This document shows, piece by piece, positions 61,584 through 64,000 of a stretch of DNA of 64,000 nt. The notes under the pieces are model-generated. The model was given only the letters and a program-made list of their open reading frames with translations, was not told where the DNA came from and made no database searches. The stretch is from Streptomyces sp. NBC_00878 (lineage in GTDB: Bacteria > Actinomycetota > Actinomycetes > Streptomycetales > Streptomycetaceae): positions 3,658,001 to 3,722,000 of the forward strand of contig NZ_JAPEOK010000001.1 of assembly GCF_026341515.1 (NCBI RefSeq), read 5' to 3'. The translations under genes were made by a program, and so were the position numbers. Position 1 is the first letter of the stretch. Every line of letters starts with the position of its first letter.

Positions 61584-63359
61584 TCAGGTTCGGTCGGTGG
61601 TCTCCAGCAGCGGGCGGCACTGCGCCGCGAGCCCCGACATTCCGTACGCCTCCGCGCTGCGCAGCGCCTCCTCCAGGAGACGCTGGGCGAGGGCGGCGTT
61701 CCCGGGGCCGGCGACGCCGCGCAGCGCACGGGCCCGGGCCAGCCTGAGGCGGGCGAGTTCCGGCTGCGACGAGCGGGCCGGCACGGCGGCCTGCCGGAAG
61801 TGGGCGAGGGCGGTCTCCGGTTCGCCGGCGGCCAGGGCCAGCAGTCCGCAGGCCCGCGCGGTCGAGCCGACCAGCACGGTGGGCCAGCCGGCGAGCGCGA
61901 TCTGCTGTCCGTCGTGCGGCGCCAACCGCTCGCGCAGTCCCGGGAGCACCTCCCTCAACTGGGCCTCGTATCCGCCCTGGACGTCCAGGGCGGCACAGAC
62001 CTCGGCGAGTACGACCAGCGTGGGCACGGCCCAGCCGGAGGGCGGGAACCGGCTGAAGGCCGCGGTGTCCGCGGCGAAGCCCACCAGCAGGTCCGCTCCC
62101 TCGGCGTGCTGCCCCGTCTCGCAGAGGGCGAGCGCGAGACCGGCCCGCCAGATGGGGAAGTAGCCGTGCCGTTCGACGTCCTCGGCCAGGTCGGAGGCGA
62201 ACAGCTCCGCCATCCGGCCCTGTTCGCGCAGCAGCCAGAAGGCCTGGCCGAGGCGGGTCTGGCGCAGGTTGTCGGCGGGCACCGCGAGATCGGCCCGCAG
62301 GCGCTCGATGTACTTCGGCGACTCGCCGAGAATCCAGTCCGCCGCCCCTTCGAACCTGCCGTGCCACAGGTCGAGCAGGGCGTCCAGGGTGTGCCGCTGC
62401 CAGATGGCGAGGGCGCTGCGGGTGTCGGCGGCGTACTTGCGGTACTGGCTCGCGGTGGCCATCGCGCTGTAGACCCTGCCGGTGCGCAGCTGGTCGATGA
62501 CGAGGGCCATGAGGGCCTCGCCGCGGAAGTAGGCGGAGTCGTGGCGGACCGCGGCGTCGTGCAACTGCTGGGACAGCGACAGGGCGTCGGCGGCGGGCGT
62601 GAAGTCGTATCTCGCCCAGCGGCATTCGGTGAGCACTTCGCAGCGCACCTCGTCGTCCCGGCCGTCCTTCGGTAATCGGCTCAGCGCGTCGTCGGCCAGC
62701 CTCGCCCCTTCCTCGGGGCCCGTCCGGCCTGCCGCGGTGTCCTCGCTGACCGCCATGGACACCTTCTTCGCCAGGTGGGCGGTGAGGCGCAGCCGCAGGC
62801 CGGCCGCCTCGGCTCCGCCGTCGCCCTGTAACGCGGCCAGGCTGTCCCTGATGAGATGGAGCAGTGCGTGGTCGACCTGTCCGGGGTCGGACCAGCGGCG
62901 GGCCATCCTGATGACGGCCTCGGCCCGGGCCCGCGGATCCCCTTCGGCACTGCGGTGCGCGGCCCGGTAGTGGCGGTCGGCCTCCCGCATGTCGCCGGTG
63001 GTGTGGCTCAGATCGCCGCGTCTGAGCAGCCGGTCGAACTCGTGGCGCCGCTGGGCTTCCGCCGACCGTCTCTCGCTTCCTCCGGCCGGTCCGGCCGCCC
63101 GTCTGCCGGGCCCGCTCCGGACCGCCTTCGGCAAGGAGTCGAGGCTCGGCGGCGCCAGGCCGGTCAACGCCCCCTTGGCATCCAGCACTTGGTCGCACAG
63201 CTGTGCCAGCTCGACGGACGCCCGACGCAGACCGGTCTCGACCCGGCTCAGGAAGCTGCGGCTGCAGTGCACCTTGCGTGCCAGCTCACCCAGCGAAAGC
63301 CCTGCTGCGATACGGCGTCGGCGTAACTCGGTACCGAACGCGTTGTGCTCGATCGTCAT
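61584..63359 (-). CDS. XRE regulator with long TPR-type helical domain
   Basis: 591 residues: N-terminal XRE HTH (~8-65, LRRRRIAAGLSLGELARKVHCSRSFLSRVETG), then ~500 residues of helical repeats suggestive of TPRs (LWHGRFEGAADWILGE, ALALCETGQHAEGADLL, GEPETALAHFRQAAV). Peptide-binding regulators with HTH-TPR layout (NsdA-like) control Streptomyces development and antibiotics; assignment to that group is inference. ATG 63359. Confidence 0.85.
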   Translation of the reverse strand: MTIEHNAFGTELRRRRIAAGLSLGELARKVHCSRSFLSRVETGLRRASVELAQLCDQVLDAKGALTGLAPPSLDSLPKAVRSGPGRRAAGPAGGSERRSAEAQRRHEFDRLLRRGDLSHTTGDMREADRHYRAAHRSAEGDPRARAEAVIRMARRWSDPGQVDHALLHLIRDSLAALQGDGGAEAAGLRLRLTAHLAKKVSMAVSEDTAAGRTGPEEGARLADDALSRLPKDGRDDEVRCEVLTECRWARYDFTPAADALSLSQQLHDAAVRHDSAYFRGEALMALVIDQLRTGRVYSAMATASQYRKYAADTRSALAIWQRHTLDALLDLWHGRFEGAADWILGESPKYIERLRADLAVPADNLRQTRLGQAFWLLREQGRMAELFASDLAEDVERHGYFPIWRAGLALALCETGQHAEGADLLVGFAADTAAFSRFPPSGWAVPTLVVLAEVCAALDVQGGYEAQLREVLPGLRERLAPHDGQQIALAGWPTVLVGSTARACGLLALAAGEPETALAHFRQAAVPARSSQPELARLRLARARALRGVAGPGNAALAQRLLEEALRSAEAYGMSGLAAQCRPLLETTDRT

Positions 63360-63510
63360 CCCCCCAACAGCCCCCTGTCCGCCCCCGTGTTGCCAGATAT
63401 GCGCTGGCAACAGTCGCCCACTCCACAACGCCACGGAAAGGAACGAACCTGTCCATGTGGAGCTTACTGGGAGCAAGGGGTTGGTCACCCGCGGAACAGG
63501 AGCACTGGTC

Positions 63511-63573
63511 ATGGGTCCGGACGGTCCCGCGATGGGTCCGGACGGTCCCGCGATGGGTCCGGACGGTCCCGAG
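63511..63573 (+). repeat. 21-bp tandem repeat x3
   Basis: ATGGGTCCGGACGGTCCCGCG three times (the last ends GAG); in one frame encodes MGPDGPA repeats. Confidence 0.95.
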
Positions 63574-63737
63574 GGGGTGGCGACAGCCGGCCGGGGCATG
63601 CGCGGCACCGATTCCGCCCGGACATACGGGGTCGGTTTCGCCCGGTGGCCTCACGAGTTCGTCACCGGCGAGCGCTTGGGGGAAGCGGCTCGCCGGTGAC
63701 GTCCTGGCCCGACCCGCCGTCGGAGTCGGGACAGGGC

Positions 63738-63780
63738 ACTTTCGGTCCGGGGCGTGCGGGGGGCGCTCCGGGCCGAAAGT
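63738..63780 (-). terminator. Terminator of the rhomboid gene
   Basis: ACTTTCGG...CCGAAAGT stem of 17 bp with two G-U pairs (63738-63754 with 63764-63780), about 75 nt past the stop. Confidence 0.7.
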
Positions 63781-63816
63781 CCGTATGCGGGAGTGGAATC
63801 GACCGAACGCGGGCGC

Positions 63817-63858
63817 CCATATCGCCCATATCACCTGTATCGCCGGTATCGCCTATAC
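63817..63858. repeat. 9-bp imperfect tandem array
   Basis: CCCATATCG, CCCATATCA, CCTGTATCG, CCGGTATCG, CCTATACGT; overlaps the end of the rhomboid coding region. Confidence 0.8.
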
Positions 63859-64000
63859 GTGGGCGGCGCGAGGGCGTCGGAACGCGAAGGCCGCGGCCAC
63901 CCCGCCGATGAGTCCGAAGAGGTGTCCCTGCCAGCTGACGCCGGCCGTCGTCGGCAGTACGCCCCACAGGATCGAGCCGTAGACCGCGCCGACGAGGAGT
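63853..64000 (-). CDS. Rhomboid-family intramembrane serine protease (partial, C-terminal 48 residues)
   Basis: Translation from the right edge: LLVGAVYGSILWGVLPT, then SWQGHLFGLIGGVAAA and FAFRRPRAAHV with stop TAG at 63853. The His in SWQGHLFG is the catalytic His of rhomboid helix 6 (GxxxAHxxG-type position), and GAVYGSILW matches the helix before it. The rest, with the catalytic Ser, is beyond the window. Confidence 0.85.
   Translation of the reverse strand, partial: LLVGAVYGSILWGVLPTTAGVSWQGHLFGLIGGVAAAFAFRRPRAAHV

Larger units (their letters stand above)
63360..63852. other. Intergenic region with 21-bp repeats and terminator
   Basis: Contains the XRE-TPR promoter region, three 21-bp units at 63511-63573, the rhomboid terminator, and a run of 9-mers (63817-63858). 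A possible plus-strand ORF 63457-63699 (MGPDGPA repeats) is weakly supported. Confidence 0.5.

Overview
The window is high-GC actinobacterial chromosome, almost certainly Streptomyces. The evidence is the strong G/C third-position bias, GTG/TTG starts, mycothiol (mshB) and meso-DAP lysine (dapC/dapE) genes, and above all a complete five-gene bldK-type oligopeptide permease next to typA, as in the Streptomyces coelicolor bldK region. I see no rRNA, tRNA, CRISPR array or intact insertion sequence. The window cuts dapE at the left edge and a rhomboid protease at the right edge.

Layout. 0-7 kb: dapE, a lysozyme-like membrane protein, a small secreted protein, dapC, fdxA, a GNAT enzyme and a SirB1-type protein. 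7-12 kb: a four-gene translationally coupled operon (ABC ATPase, ABC-2 permease, DesK-type histidine kinase, LuxR-type response regulator), a metallo-beta-lactamase-fold hydrolase and a small frameshifted ORF. 12-16.4 kb: a long collagen-like membrane protein with a peptidoglycan-binding domain, a DUF6113-type membrane protein and mshB. 16.4-20.6 kb is accessory in character: an Rpn-type nuclease, a winged-helix/zinc-finger protein, and a WhiJ-type triad (ATP-binding protein, XRE/DUF5753 regulator, DUF397 protein). 20.8-29 kb: an S9 peptidase and a second oligopeptide ABC operon. 29-33 kb is again accessory: an OppF remnant, a Uma2-type nuclease, a second WhiJ-type triad in mirror orientation, a toxin-antitoxin-like pair, a GNAT and a VOC protein. 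33.4-39.7 kb: bldKA-E (minus strand). 40-42 kb: typA. 42-44.7 kb: a large lipoprotein of the peptide-binding family. 45-49 kb: a small coiled-coil protein and an Sdh1-type succinate dehydrogenase (sdhCAB). 49-54 kb: a phosphotransferase, a PAS/PAS/GAF/SpoIIE/HATPase phosphatase and a free-standing copy of its HATPase domain. 54-64 kb: Nudix, a SPOR-like protein, a GntR regulator, a DUF4190 protein, a threonine-synthase-like enzyme, a SNF2 helicase, an XRE-TPR regulator and the rhomboid.

How it works together. The two adjacent oligopeptide importers (bldK, which in S. coelicolor imports a signal needed for aerial growth, and a paralogous opp operon) dominate the middle. Both carry strong hairpins between the binding-protein gene and the permease gene below it, which should set their relative expression. 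The WhiJ-type triads, the SpoIIE phosphatase and several free HATPase proteins make the region rich in developmental-type signalling. Most operons use ATGA/GTGA overlaps.

Unusual structure: in-frame 9-bp tandem repeats recur inside or at the ends of several genes (oppD, mshB, the ABC permease N-terminus, the hydrolase tail), other short-period arrays (7, 8, 11, 19 and 21 bp) lie between genes, and Streptomyces interspersed GC-rich hairpin elements lie at several convergent junctions. The most suggestive candidate for an undescribed system is the pair of mirror-image triads (divergent HATPase gene facing an XRE/DUF5753-DUF397 operon), each with a PD-(D/E)XK-type nuclease gene nearby.
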